From the NCBI GenBank assembly GCA_022792175.1, contig JAAWAN010000023.1:62001-126000 (forward strand): 64,000 nucleotides of DNA, written 5' to 3'. A program made the translations under genes and the position numbers. A model generated the notes under the pieces. That model searched no databases. It was not told where the DNA came from and was given only the letters and a program-made list of their open reading frames with translations. This stretch comes from Provencibacterium sp. (GTDB lineage Bacteria > Bacillota > Clostridia > Oscillospirales > Ruminococcaceae). Shown here piece after piece: positions 43,794-53,024 of this stretch; position 1 is the stretch's first letter; the number at the start of each line of letters is the position of its first letter.

Positions 43794-43822
43794 ATTATAC
43801 CAGCTTCTTCCCGCTGCGTAAA
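43794..43822 (-). promoter_or_regulatory. metF operon promoter
   Basis: Minus-strand TTTACG and a perfect TATAAT are separated by 17 bp. The -10 lies on the spoVB stop codon, about 100 bp before metF. Confidence 0.5.
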
Positions 43823-45369
43823 GCGTTCTTCTGCTTATCCTCCTGCAGCGTCTGGTAGTATCTCAGCGGCCGAAGGCCGGTTAAAAGGAACAGCAGCAGG
43901 CAGACACCGCAGCCGGCCACAGCCGCAAGGAGCACGGCCGGCCCTTCTCCCGGAAAGAAACGGACAAAGTGCAGATAAAACCATCTGGTAAAACCGCCCG
44001 CCGCTCCCGAGACCAGCAGCGGAATGATAAACGATTCGATGAAGCGCGGCGCAAAGCCAGTGCTCCTGCGGATAATCCAGAGATTTAAAAGCAGCACCGT
44101 CAGAGGGCTTAAAAGCATCCCCAGCATATATCCGTAGATATTCATTTTGGGGAGGGCCGCCAGGAAAAAGGTACAGAAAAGCTGAACGCCCTCTCCCGCA
44201 ATCATACAGAGCATGCCCGCCTTCTGCCGGTTGAGGCCGTTTAAAATGCTCGCGGAAATCATCTCGAAATAGGTGACAATGGCTGCGGCAGCCAGTATGA
44301 GGATATAAACCTCATCCAGCTGCTGATGGAAGAGTATACGCGCAAGCGGCATACACAGCGGGGCGAGGATGGCTGTCGCCGGCAACACCACAAGGCCGGT
44401 CGCCTGAAAGGATTTTTGGATTTTTCTCTTCACATTCGCCTGCTGCCCCTGCGCGCTGCTCTGCGAGATGACCGGCATCAGCACATTGGAGAGCGAGCGC
44501 ACAAGCACCATGGGCAGCGTAATCAGCGGAAGTGCCATTTCACTCACAATGCCCAGTGCCGAAAGCGCCTGCGGGCCGGTCATCCCCGCTCTCTGCAGCC
44601 GCTGCGGCAGTAAAAGCGCGCTCGCCGAAGCAATCAGATTGGTCACAACCGCACTGCAGGAAACCGGCAGGGCCACCGGCAGAACAGCAGGCGCTTTTCC
44701 CTTTTTCCTTTCTCCTTCCCTTTGCCTGCCATTCGTCCGATGGTAGATAAAAAGCAGCCAGATGAGAACCGGGATTTCACAAAGGGTCATCCCTACGGCG
44801 AGCAGAAAGCAGATGCGGCTGGGCTCCCCCTCCCTCCCAAAGCGGGTAAGAAGAAAAAGAATCAGAAAAATCTTCGCCACCTGCTCAAGCATATTGGAAA
44901 TGGCGGTATACTGCGTTTTCCCGATTCCCATAAACAGCGACTCGAAAATGCCTTCAAAGCCGCTGAGAAAAATGCAGGCAAGAATCAGCACCAGCGCCAA
45001 AACGGTGCGCGGCTCCCCGATGATTCTGCCCGCGATAAAATCACGCAGAAGGTAGACCGGTACCGCCGTGGACGCAAAAAGGAAAAGGAAGGCGCCGCAC
45101 CCCCGCTTCACCAGCGCATGCACATCTGCCCTCCGGTTTTTGCAGGGCAGTCCCGCGGAAAGCGAAGTCATGGCCAGGCGCGTTCCGGTGATGGTGGCAG
45201 CCACCATCACCGAATAGACCGGCATGACCAAGTGGAACATCCCCAGCGCCTCGGCGCCCGCCAGGCGGCTGAGAAGAATCTGGTAAACAAAGCCTGCCGC
45301 CTGCAGAAAAACACCGGAAAGCGAAAGAATCGAAACATGATACAGGATGCTCCTTTTGCTGATTCCCAT
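43795..45369 (-). CDS. spoVB: SpoVB-like oligosaccharide flippase
   Basis: MVF/MOP-superfamily membrane protein of 524 aa with about 14 hydrophobic segments. The N-terminal VYQILLSRLAGAEALGMFHLVMPVYSV and the central GMTGPQALSALGIVSEMALPLITLPMV are typical of the SpoVB/polysaccharide biosynthesis family. SpoVB is needed for spore cortex formation, probably by moving lipid-linked precursors. The start at 45369 (MGISKRS) has AGGAGTAGGGGG upstream; the ORF-track extension is not membrane-like and lacks an RBS. Assignment to SpoVB over other flippases is probable. Confidence 0.85.
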   Translation of the reverse strand: MGISKRSILYHVSILSLSGVFLQAAGFVYQILLSRLAGAEALGMFHLVMPVYSVMVAATITGTRLAMTSLSAGLPCKNRRADVHALVKRGCGAFLFLFASTAVPVYLLRDFIAGRIIGEPRTVLALVLILACIFLSGFEGIFESLFMGIGKTQYTAISNMLEQVAKIFLILFLLTRFGREGEPSRICFLLAVGMTLCEIPVLIWLLFIYHRTNGRQREGERKKGKAPAVLPVALPVSCSAVVTNLIASASALLLPQRLQRAGMTGPQALSALGIVSEMALPLITLPMVLVRSLSNVLMPVISQSSAQGQQANVKRKIQKSFQATGLVVLPATAILAPLCMPLARILFHQQLDEVYILILAAAAIVTYFEMISASILNGLNRQKAGMLCMIAGEGVQLFCTFFLAALPKMNIYGYMLGMLLSPLTVLLLNLWIIRRSTGFAPRFIESFIIPLLVSGAAGGFTRWFYLHFVRFFPGEGPAVLLAAVAGCGVCLLLFLLTGLRPLRYYQTLQEDKQKNALRSGKKLV

Positions 45370-45669
45370 GAAGAACCCCCTACTCCTGGTAAAGTCCACA
45401 TATTCAAAAAAATCGATCAAAAGATTCCATGGAAAGCCTGCTCTCAACAGGAGGACAGGAAAATGCGCAGCAGCTTTCCCCTTTGAGTACATGGCCGGCG
45501 CCCGCGTTCTCTGCATGCCCCAGTGTGGACCGCCGGATGAAAAGCACGCCGACTCTATGGGAAAAGCGCCCACAAAAAAGAAAGAACAGCCGGCAAAAAT
45601 CCGGCTGTTCTATATTTATGTGGCAAAAGGGGCAGTTAAGACCCCTGTCCCGGTTTTTTAGGCTGACAC
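45370..45669. other. Intergenic region between the patatin gene and spoVB
   Basis: About 300 bp. It contains the minus-strand terminator of the patatin transcript (45583-45611) and, closer to spoVB, the likely promoter region for that gene, where I see no good sigma-A hexamers. That would be consistent with a sporulation sigma factor but is not proof. Confidence 0.4.
45583..45611 (-). terminator. Terminator of the pyk-patatin transcript
   Basis: A perfect 11-bp stem agaacagccgg / ccggctgttct with a 7-nt loop, followed on the minus strand by TTCTTTTTTG. Confidence 0.8.
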
Positions 45670-46527
45670 TTATAACGCATTTCCCGCATCGATAAAGGCG
45701 AGCAGCTGCTCTTTTTTCTCTATCACCTGCCGATATCCGTCCTGATAAAGGGCACGAAGCCTCTCTTTATCCTTCTCAAAGCGGCTGACCGAAAGCCCGG
45801 GAGAGGGGCAGAGCACCATCGCCTCCCCTTCCTTTTCCAGCTGCCTGCAGGCATCCAGCTGGCTGTTATAGTGCCGCCAGCGGTTTAAAACCGTTTGGGC
45901 CAATTGGGGATACCGGTGCCCGTAGAACCGGGCAGTCCACTCATCCGCAGAGGTCAGCCGCTTGCGGTAATCTGCCGGTTGGGTGAGGATAATCAGGTTT
46001 TTCCGGTTGCCGTCGGCCATCGAGCGCTCAAACGGAATGGGGTCGCCCAGTCCTCCGTCGGCATAACGCCCATTCTGCAGCAAAACAGGGGGAAACAGAA
46101 GAGGAATCGAGCAGCTGGCCCGCAGCAGGAGGCTGTGCTCATCCAGCTGGGTATGCGGATAATACTCATCCTCCCCGGTCTGCAGGTTATAAACGCCTAT
46201 GATAAATTTTCCGGGATAGGCGTTAAATACCGGATAGTCAAAGGGCAGCAGCGTCTTTGGAATCTCATCAAATACAAAGTCCATATCCATAATCGCGCGC
46301 CCGTGCAGAAAATTTTTCCAGCCAAGATAGCGTGGATGATGCAGAAACTGCTCCATAATCTGCAGGTTTCTTCCCCGCTGCCGGGAGAGATAGGAGCAGG
46401 CGTTGGTCGACCCAGCCGATACGCCGATGACATAGCGGATATCCGCCTCCATATCCAGCAGCCCATCGAGCACTCCGGCGGTAAACAGGCCGCGGAAAGC
46501 GCCGCCCTCCAATACCAGCCCGGTCAT
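45670..46527 (-). CDS. Patatin-like phospholipase
   Basis: Serine hydrolase of 285 aa, likely a lipid acyl hydrolase. It has the oxyanion glycines LEGGAFRGLF, the nucleophile elbow GVSAGS and the catalytic Asp in the DGG of ADGGLGDPIPF. This matches the YjjU-type bacterial patatin group, cytoplasmic and without a signal peptide. Its ATG overlaps the pyruvate kinase stop (ATGA), so translation is coupled to pyk. No metabolic reason for this coupling is evident. Confidence 0.93.
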   Translation of the reverse strand: MTGLVLEGGAFRGLFTAGVLDGLLDMEADIRYVIGVSAGSTNACSYLSRQRGRNLQIMEQFLHHPRYLGWKNFLHGRAIMDMDFVFDEIPKTLLPFDYPVFNAYPGKFIIGVYNLQTGEDEYYPHTQLDEHSLLLRASCSIPLLFPPVLLQNGRYADGGLGDPIPFERSMADGNRKNLIILTQPADYRKRLTSADEWTARFYGHRYPQLAQTVLNRWRHYNSQLDACRQLEKEGEAMVLCPSPGLSVSRFEKDKERLRALYQDGYRQVIEKKEQLLAFIDAGNAL

Positions 46528-48287
46528 AAGAGCGTCTCCCCCTCACCTGCGGCATTGAGGACTACGCCCTTTTGTGCATCAACCGTCACTGCGGCAGAAT
46601 GCTTTATCCTGCCTGTCGCATGGGCCGCGCCGACAATCACCGGAATATCCAGCGTCATACCGGCGATGGCCGCATGGGAATTAATCCCCTCCTGCTCGGC
46701 CACAATCCCGCTGGCGCGCCTGAGCAGATCCAGTATCTCATTCGAGGTCTGCGGGACTATCAGAATGTCCCCGGCAGTAAAGCGTTCCCGAGCCATAGCG
46801 GCATTTTCGGCGACACAGGCCCGGCCGGTGCAGCAGAGCCTGTTCATCCCCATACCGGAAGCCAGAATATCCCCAACCGTCTGCACCCGCAGCAGATTGG
46901 TCGTGCCGCTGACACCGAGCGGCACCCCGGCCGTTATAACGACCAGATCGCCGCTCTCCACCAGCCCCTCCTCCTGCGCGCGCCGCAGCGCATGGGCAAA
47001 CAGGCTGTCGGTATCCTCCTTTCGTTCACATAAAAGCGGGATCACTCCCCAGGAAATGCAGAGCTGCCGGTAGACCTTCTCATCATAGGTGCAGCCAATA
47101 ATCGGGGTGTTAGGCCGGTATTTGCTGATCATCCGCGCCGTTGTCCCGGAACGGGTAACGGTGATAATCGCCCGCGCCTTTAAATCGAGCGCGGTTGTGC
47201 AGGTCGCATGGGAAATGGCGCCCGTAATATCCGCCTGCCCGGGGAAGGAACAGCGGTTAAAACGGCCCTGATAGTCAATGTCCTGCTCAGCGCGGCTGGC
47301 AATGGTCGCCATGGTGCGCAGCGCCAGAACCGGGTAGCGGCCTGCCGCTGTTTCTCCCGAAAGCATAATGGCGCTCGTCCCGTCATAGATAGCGTTTGCC
47401 ACATCGGTCGCCTCGGCACGGGTGGGACGCGGGTTTTTTATCATGCTCTCCAGCATCTGCGTAGCGGTAATGACAAACTTTCCGCTGCCATAGGCTTTTT
47501 TGATAATCTCCTTCTGAATAACCGGAACCTCTTCCAGCGGGATCTCTACCCCCATATCGCCCCGCGCGATCATTACGCCGCCCGACATGCGCAAAATTTC
47601 ATCGATATTCTCCACGCCCTGCTTGTTTTCGATCTTGGCAATCAGGCGGATATTGTGGCAGCCCTGCTCATCCATCAGCTTGCGCACCAGCGACAGATCC
47701 TCCGCCGTGCGCACAAAGGAGGCAGCGATAAAATCGAAATCATTCTGAATGGCAAAGAGGATGTCCTCCCGGTCCTTTTCAGATATGTAGGGCATCGACA
47801 GGGCGATATCCGGCACATTGACCCCCTTATGGTCGGAAATCTCGCCGCCGTTCACTACCCGGCAGAGAATATCCTTTCCCTCTACCGACTGAACACTCAG
47901 CTCAATCAGGCCGTCATCCAGCAGAATGCGGTCATCCGCATGCACATCGCGGTAGAGTTCTGAAAAGCTGAGGGAGGCCCGGTTTTCATCCCCCTGCACC
48001 TCCTCGGCAGTCAGCATAAAGCGGCTGTCCTTCTTTAAAAGGGCTTTCCCGCCCTTAAAAACGCCCAGGCGAATTTCCGGCCCCTTGGTATCCATCAGCG
48101 AGGCGACGGGCATTTTCAGCTGCGCACTGATTTCCCGCAGCAGCGTAAGGCGTCTTAGATGCTCCTCATAGCTGCCATGTGAAAAGTTAAACCGTGCCAC
48201 GTTCATTCCGGACAGAATCATCTCCCGCATCACTTCCGGGGAATCGGTGGCCGGACCGAGCGTACAGACAATTTTGGTCTTTCTCAT
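46524..48287 (-). CDS. pyk: Pyruvate kinase with C-terminal PEP-utiliser domain
   Basis: Converts PEP and ADP to pyruvate and ATP. It has 587 aa, about 110 longer than the core enzyme. The barrel shows KIVCTLGPAT, NFSHGSYEEH, MDTKGPEIR, LIAKIENKQGVEN, VMIARGDMGVEIP and TRAEATDVANAI. The C-terminal extension (residues of about 490-587) has GINSHAAIAGM, matching the phosphohistidine swivelling domain seen in Bacillus-type Pyk. The ATG at 48287 follows a TTG that the ORF track uses. It is encoded downstream of mutS2 and a hairpin. Confidence 0.95.
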   Translation of the reverse strand: MRKTKIVCTLGPATDSPEVMREMILSGMNVARFNFSHGSYEEHLRRLTLLREISAQLKMPVASLMDTKGPEIRLGVFKGGKALLKKDSRFMLTAEEVQGDENRASLSFSELYRDVHADDRILLDDGLIELSVQSVEGKDILCRVVNGGEISDHKGVNVPDIALSMPYISEKDREDILFAIQNDFDFIAASFVRTAEDLSLVRKLMDEQGCHNIRLIAKIENKQGVENIDEILRMSGGVMIARGDMGVEIPLEEVPVIQKEIIKKAYGSGKFVITATQMLESMIKNPRPTRAEATDVANAIYDGTSAIMLSGETAAGRYPVLALRTMATIASRAEQDIDYQGRFNRCSFPGQADITGAISHATCTTALDLKARAIITVTRSGTTARMISKYRPNTPIIGCTYDEKVYRQLCISWGVIPLLCERKEDTDSLFAHALRRAQEEGLVESGDLVVITAGVPLGVSGTTNLLRVQTVGDILASGMGMNRLCCTGRACVAENAAMARERFTAGDILIVPQTSNEILDLLRRASGIVAEQEGINSHAAIAGMTLDIPVIVGAAHATGRIKHSAAVTVDAQKGVVLNAAGEGETLL

Positions 48288-48330
48288 CAAATAGGTTTTC
48301 CTCCCCTTTGCGCGGCACTTTTACCGCCTC

Positions 48331-48379
48331 TTTAAAAATAAGGCCGGCAAGCCTCTTTCATGATATGACCCGCCGGCCT
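48331..48379 (-). terminator. Terminator after mutS2
   Basis: The stem aggccggc / gccggcct with a 23-nt loop is followed on the minus strand by TTATTTTTAAA. It separates mutS2 from pyk, so the collinear series is probably at least two transcripts. Confidence 0.6.
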
Positions 48380-48386
48380 GTCTTTG

Positions 48387-50780
48387 CTATTTGAGCTCTA
48401 CAATGGTGACGCCGCTCTCTCCCTCGCCATAAACACCCAGCCGAAAGCCGCGCACCAGCCTGCAGCGGCGCAGGAAATTATGAACGGCCGTACGCAGAAC
48501 GCCGGTGCCCTTGCCGTGGATGACCGTTACCGTTTTCTGCCCGTTCATGACGCAGTTATCCAGAAACTGCTCGAGCGTCATAATCCCCTCCTCGGCATTC
48601 ATGCCGCGCATATCAAACTCGGTGGAGGCGCTGCGGGTGGCTTTCGATTCCACCGAACGCAGAACCCGCCCCCCTGCCGGCTGTTTTTTCTTTTTAGGCG
48701 GCTCGCTAAGGCGCAAATCCTCCTGCGGCACCTTTGTTTTGATAGCGCCCGCCTGCACATATACCTTGCCCGAGCCGTCAGCCGGCTGAAGCACCACCCC
48801 ATGCATCCCCAGCGAGACGATTTTGACGCTGTCCCCCTTTTCCAGCGGGCGGGGCAGAACATAGTTTTCTGATGAATCTGCCGGGCGGCTGACCGGGTTG
48901 GCCCGGTCCTCCATCGCCCGCACCCGGGAACGGTAGCCGGACTTTGCCTCCCCTACCCGGCGGCCAAAGTCCTCGGCCTCCTTCTGGCGGCGCAGCTCCT
49001 CGAGCTCCTCCAAGAGCTGCTCGCTGCGCCGGCGAACATCGCTGATAATGCGCCCCGCTTCGCTGCGGGCGCGGTTTATTTCCTTCTCCTTTTCTCCCTC
49101 GAGCTCCTGCTTAAAGGCGGCTATCCGATCGCGCTCCTGCTGCGCCTCTCCCCGCAGTTTCGCGGTCTGCTCCTGCTCGCGCTCAAGCGACTGGCGGGCC
49201 GCCTCCAGCTGAGCGACCACATCCTCAAACCGGGCGCTGTCGCTGGCGACATGGCCCTTCGCGCTCTCAATGACCTCCTCGGGCAGCCCCAGCCGCTGAC
49301 CGATGGCAAAGGCATTCGAGCGCCCGGGAACGCCGATGAGCAGCCGGTAGGTCGGGCGAAGGGTGGCAATATCAAACTCGCAGCAGGCGTTTTCAACGCC
49401 GGAGGTCTGCAGGGCATACATCTTCATTTCCGCATAGTGGGTGGTAGCGGCAATGCGCGCGCGGAAAAGCCGGAGCCGCTCGATAAGCGCCACGGCGAGC
49501 GCCGCTCCCTCTACCGGGTCGGTTCCCGCACCCAGCTCATCCATCAAAACCAGACTGCGGTCATCCGCCACCTCGAGAATCTGTACGATATTGGTCATAT
49601 GCGCGGAAAAGGTGGAGAGGCTCTGTTCGATCGACTGCTCATCCCCGATATCGGCAAGCACATAGTCAAAAACTGAAACCTCGCTCGACTCGCGCGCCGG
49701 AATCATCATCGCGCACATGGCCATCAGCGTTAAAAGGCCAAGCGTTTTCAGGGCGACCGTTTTGCCGCCGGTGTTCGGGCCGGTGATAACAAGCGTATCA
49801 AAATCGGTCCCCAAGCGGATATCAATCGGGATAATGGCATCCTTCGAAATGAGCGGGTGGCGCGCGCCGCTCAGGATGACCCCGCCATCCTCCCGCAGCT
49901 TCGGAATGACCCCCTCTATCTCCCGGCCATACCGCGCGCGGGCAAAAATGCCGTCCAGCGCAACCAGCCGCTGGAAGGAGGACATAATGCTGCCCGCACA
50001 GCTGCCGCACTCGGCCGAAAGCGCGCGGATAATCCGATCCATCTCCTGCAGCTCTTCGCTCTGCAGCAGTTTAATCTTATTATTGGCCTCTACAACGCCC
50101 GCCGGTTCGATAAATACTGTCTGCCCCGAGGCGGAGGTATCATGAATGAGACCCTTCACCTCGCCCCGGTGTTCAATTTTTACCGGAACGACATAACGTC
50201 CATCCCGCTGGGTGATAATCGCCTCCTGCAGATAGGGGAGATAGTGGGCCGAATGAACCATATGCTCCAGCTGCTCGCGCACCGAGGCCTGCGCCGAGCG
50301 GATTTTCCGGCGAATGGAAAGCAGCTCCGGGCTGGCGTCATCCGCCAGCTCCTCCTCCGAGATAATCGCCGCCGAGAGCAGCTCTTCGAGATAGCGGTTA
50401 TCCTGCAGACCGAAGAAAAGCTCATCAAGCGCCGTTTCCTTCTCCTCGCAGCGCTCGCGGTAGGCGCGCAGCGAGCGGATGTTGGAGAGCAGCCGTCCGA
50501 CTGCCAGAAGGTCCCGCAGCGAAAGGCTTGCGCCCACCTCGGCGCGCCGCAGCGGCAGATCACAGTTCTGCACATTATAAATCGCGGGCTCACCATAGCG
50601 CATGCAGAGCGAATAGGCCGCCTCGGTGCGCGCCATTTCCCCGCAGAGCTCCCGATAATCGCTGCAGGGGGAGAGCTTTAAAAGCTGCTCGCGGGTATCC
50701 GGACAGCCCGCAAAGGAAGAGAGCCGCTCGAGCACCTTGTCAAGCTCCAATATATGGGTATATTTCTGTGTATCCAGCAT
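48387..50780 (-). CDS. mutS2: Endonuclease MutS2
   Basis: MutS-family ATPase with a nuclease tail, implicated in suppressing homologous recombination and, in Bacillus, in ribosome rescue. It has 797 aa: an N-terminal core and clamp region, Walker A ITGPNTGGKTVALKTLG, Walker B LVLMDELGAGTDPVEGAALA, a long coiled coil (about 510-620), and a C-terminal Smr domain with FDMRGMNAEE and VTVIHGKGTGVLR. There is no MutS mismatch-binding domain. The start is the ATG at 50780, with GGAGG 5 nt upstream; the ORF-track start is far too early. Confidence 0.96.
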   Translation of the reverse strand: MLDTQKYTHILELDKVLERLSSFAGCPDTREQLLKLSPCSDYRELCGEMARTEAAYSLCMRYGEPAIYNVQNCDLPLRRAEVGASLSLRDLLAVGRLLSNIRSLRAYRERCEEKETALDELFFGLQDNRYLEELLSAAIISEEELADDASPELLSIRRKIRSAQASVREQLEHMVHSAHYLPYLQEAIITQRDGRYVVPVKIEHRGEVKGLIHDTSASGQTVFIEPAGVVEANNKIKLLQSEELQEMDRIIRALSAECGSCAGSIMSSFQRLVALDGIFARARYGREIEGVIPKLREDGGVILSGARHPLISKDAIIPIDIRLGTDFDTLVITGPNTGGKTVALKTLGLLTLMAMCAMMIPARESSEVSVFDYVLADIGDEQSIEQSLSTFSAHMTNIVQILEVADDRSLVLMDELGAGTDPVEGAALAVALIERLRLFRARIAATTHYAEMKMYALQTSGVENACCEFDIATLRPTYRLLIGVPGRSNAFAIGQRLGLPEEVIESAKGHVASDSARFEDVVAQLEAARQSLEREQEQTAKLRGEAQQERDRIAAFKQELEGEKEKEINRARSEAGRIISDVRRRSEQLLEELEELRRQKEAEDFGRRVGEAKSGYRSRVRAMEDRANPVSRPADSSENYVLPRPLEKGDSVKIVSLGMHGVVLQPADGSGKVYVQAGAIKTKVPQEDLRLSEPPKKKKQPAGGRVLRSVESKATRSASTEFDMRGMNAEEGIMTLEQFLDNCVMNGQKTVTVIHGKGTGVLRTAVHNFLRRCRLVRGFRLGVYGEGESGVTIVELK

Positions 50781-50908
50781 AAAAACCTCCATGAGAGGCC
50801 AAACCCCTGGCCCCATTCTGTCCGTCTCCGAAAAGCCGCAAGCCCTCTCCCGGTCTTTTGGAGAAAAAATACGAAAGAAATAAGCCGCCTTCTGCACAGC
50901 GCGGCAGC

Positions 50909-51658
50909 TTACCCACAAAGGGTATGATAGAAATCCAGTGTCCGATAGGAGCGGGAGAGCTGCGTTTGTATGTAGCGCTCGCTCAACATACAGAGTTCCC
51001 TTTGGGAGGGCTCGGAAAGCGAAAAGGCAAAGAGCTTTCCCGCTTCGGAATAGAGAATATGGCGCATCGCCGCGAGCACCGGCGGCGAAAGGGGCAGCCC
51101 CTCGCGCACCCCCTCCTGCTGCGCACAACGCCCGCAGAGCAGCTCCCCGCCGCCGGGCAGCAGCCGGAAATCCTCCCCCGCATAGCACCCGCAGCTTCTG
51201 CAGGCAACCAGATCCGGCTGATAACCGGAGAGCGATATCTGGCGCAGCTCAAAAACCGGCTTTAAAAAATCCGGCGTGCGGCGTCCGGTCTCCAGCAGGT
51301 GCAGGCAGTTTAACAGCAGCTGCAGCTGCATGGGCGCCTTCTCCTCAGCCGGAGAAGTGTCTGCCGAGAGCTCGCACAGATAGCTTGCCAGCGCGAACTT
51401 CTCAATATCCTGCCGGACGCCGAAAAAAATCTTGTTGGTGTCGGCGCTGTCCACCGAATAGCGTTCCCTGTTTTTAAAAAGGACAAAGCGGGAGTAGCTG
51501 AGAAGCTCGGTCGAACCGCAAAGCCTGCTTCCGGGCTTTCTCGCTCCCCCCGCATAAGCGCGGATTACACCCGCTTCATTGGAAAGAATCGTAACAATCC
51601 GGTCGGTCTCCCTCATATTGAGAGAAGCCAACACCAGTCCATCCGTTGTCAAGCGCAT
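50909..51658 (-). CDS. recO: DNA repair protein RecO
   Basis: RecFOR-pathway mediator that loads RecA onto SSB-coated DNA. It has 249 aa: an N-terminal OB-fold (TTDGLVLASLNMRETDRIVTILSNEAG) and a helical domain with a four-Cys zinc site (CRSCGCY, then CGRCAQQ). The ATG at 51658 gives the usual short N-terminus and has GGAGG 12 nt upstream; 51670 is an alternative. The start overlaps the end of the yqzL-like gene by about 80 bp. Confidence 0.93.
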   Translation of the reverse strand: MRLTTDGLVLASLNMRETDRIVTILSNEAGVIRAYAGGARKPGSRLCGSTELLSYSRFVLFKNRERYSVDSADTNKIFFGVRQDIEKFALASYLCELSADTSPAEEKAPMQLQLLLNCLHLLETGRRTPDFLKPVFELRQISLSGYQPDLVACRSCGCYAGEDFRLLPGGGELLCGRCAQQEGVREGLPLSPPVLAAMRHILYSEAGKLFAFSLSEPSQRELCMLSERYIQTQLSRSYRTLDFYHTLCG

Positions 51659-51776
51659 CGGCCGTTTCATCCTCCATCGCGGCCGGAGCAAAACCGCTTT
51701 GCAGCTTCGCATAGCGAAGATAATCCTCTACCCTGCCTGTGTGCAGGAAAAGCTCCCATGCTGCCTGTCTGTTCAA
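51576..51776 (-). CDS. YqzL-like small protein
   Basis: A 66-aa protein located, as yqzL is in Bacillus, between era and recO. The N-terminus AAWELFLHTGRVEDYLRYAKLQ matches the YqzL pattern of an aromatic-rich helix with F-x-x-T-G and YL. The C-terminal 25 residues (DNGWTGVGFSQYEG) are longer than in Bacillus YqzL and overlap recO in another frame. The start is TTG at 51776, supported by GAGGAGG 7 nt upstream. The function is unknown. Confidence 0.75.
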   Translation of the reverse strand: MNRQAAWELFLHTGRVEDYLRYAKLQSGFAPAAMEDETADALDNGWTGVGFSQYEGDRPDCYDSFQ

Positions 51777-51845
51777 GGGAAAACCTCCTCACAAGAAAGA
51801 ACTCTGCAAGAAGTAGTGTTTCCATCAAACTGAGAGGGTATCAAA

Positions 51846-51946
51846 GGGAAATTCATGCAGATAACCGGATAGTTTCCAAAATTTCTGCGGAATCTCCCTT
51901 CGGGAAATTCATACAGATAACCGGATAGTTTCCAAAATTCCGCAGA
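51846..51946. repeat. Two 38-bp direct repeats with a 10-bp inverted repeat
   Basis: Copies at 51846-51883 and 51902-51939 (period 56) differ at one base; each begins gggaaattcat and contains ataaccggatagtttcc. The first copy is followed by tctgcggaat (51884-51893), whose reverse complement attccgcaga overlaps the end of the second (51937-51946). The array lies between era and the yqzL-like gene. Confidence 0.85.
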
Positions 51947-51996
51947 AAAGGCGACCTCTCCCATTTAGCTGCATGTTCTTTTATTGCGCAGCCCGA

Positions 51997-52887
51997 TTAT
52001 TTAAATCCCAGCTGACGCATGGTTTTTTCATCCTGCCTCCAGTCGTCCCGCACCTTGACCCAGCACTGCAGGTTTATCTTTTCTCCCAGAAAATGCTCAA
52101 TTTCCGCACGGGAGAGGGAGGCAATCTTTTTGAGCATGCCGCCTCCCTTGCCGATGATAATCCCTTTATGGCTCTGCTTTTCGCAGACGATAGTCGCATC
52201 AATATCATAAAGCGGGCGGTCCTCCCGCTCGTGCATGCGCTCGATGGTAACGGCGGTGCCATGCGGTACCTCGTCCTGCAGATTCTGCAGCAGCTTTTCG
52301 CGGATAATCTCCGCGACAATCACCCTCTCCGGCTGGTCGGTCAGCGTATCCTCCTCAAAAAAATGCGGGGAGGGTCCGGCCATTGCGCAAAGAGTACGAC
52401 AAAGAATATCCACCCCTTCCCCCGTTTTGGCGCTTAAGGGGATGATCTCATCAAACTCATAAAGCTCGCTCCAAAGCCGGATGCGCTCGAGCAGCAGCTC
52501 CTTTCGCGAAAGGGTATCCACCTTGTTGATAGCTAAGATACAGCGTTCCCCCGCCTCGCGGATGGATTTTAAGAGCGCATGCTCGGCGGCCGTTATCTCC
52601 CCCTGCGCCTCAGTAACAAGCACAGCAATATCCCCGTCCGCCACCGTTTCCTGCACCTGTTCGACCATATACCGGCTCAGGCGGGTCTTCGGCTTGTGCA
52701 GGCCGGGCGTATCGGTAAAAACCAGCTGAGTCTCCTGCAGCGTTAAAACGCCGGTGATGCGGGTGCGGGTTGTCTGCGGACGGGCAGTCACAATGGCTAT
52801 TTTCTCGCCGAGCAGACGGTTCATCAGCGAGGATTTGCCCACATTGGGCCTTCCTACAATCGCCACAAAGGCTGATTTTGTTTCCAT
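51997..52887 (-). CDS. era: GTPase Era
   Basis: Ribosome assembly GTPase that binds 16S rRNA. It has 296 aa: G1 GRPNVGKSS, G2 region TTRTRITG, G3 DTPGLHKP, G4 NKVD and G5 SAKTGEGVD. The C-terminal KH domain has HKGIIIGKGGGMLKKI. The ORF-track start lies far upstream; the ATG at 52887 (METKSAFVAIVGRPN) with AAAAAGG ahead is correct for the family. It is in the conserved phoH-ybeY-dgkA-era order, here with an acyltransferase gene inserted before it. Confidence 0.96.
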   Translation of the reverse strand: METKSAFVAIVGRPNVGKSSLMNRLLGEKIAIVTARPQTTRTRITGVLTLQETQLVFTDTPGLHKPKTRLSRYMVEQVQETVADGDIAVLVTEAQGEITAAEHALLKSIREAGERCILAINKVDTLSRKELLLERIRLWSELYEFDEIIPLSAKTGEGVDILCRTLCAMAGPSPHFFEEDTLTDQPERVIVAEIIREKLLQNLQDEVPHGTAVTIERMHEREDRPLYDIDATIVCEKQSHKGIIIGKGGGMLKKIASLSRAEIEHFLGEKINLQCWVKVRDDWRQDEKTMRQLGFK

Positions 52888-53024
52888 AAAACCTTTTTGC
52901 AGGCACTTGCAGGGCAAACGGCCTTCTGCCGCACCCTCAGCCTGCCGGGGATGAAAGCCCCGCGCTCCTTTCTGCATAAAAGCCCTTCGCCGGCAGGGCG
53001 ATAAAGCGGCTACGAAAGCCGGAC

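Noticed and set aside
43693-43795. SAM riboswitch ahead of metF
   Set aside because: The leader is only about 100 nt and lacks the conserved SAM-I core; no match was visible.
44722-45486. 254-aa plus-strand ORF opposite spoVB
   Set aside because: Highly charged reverse reading of membrane-segment codons; no RBS.
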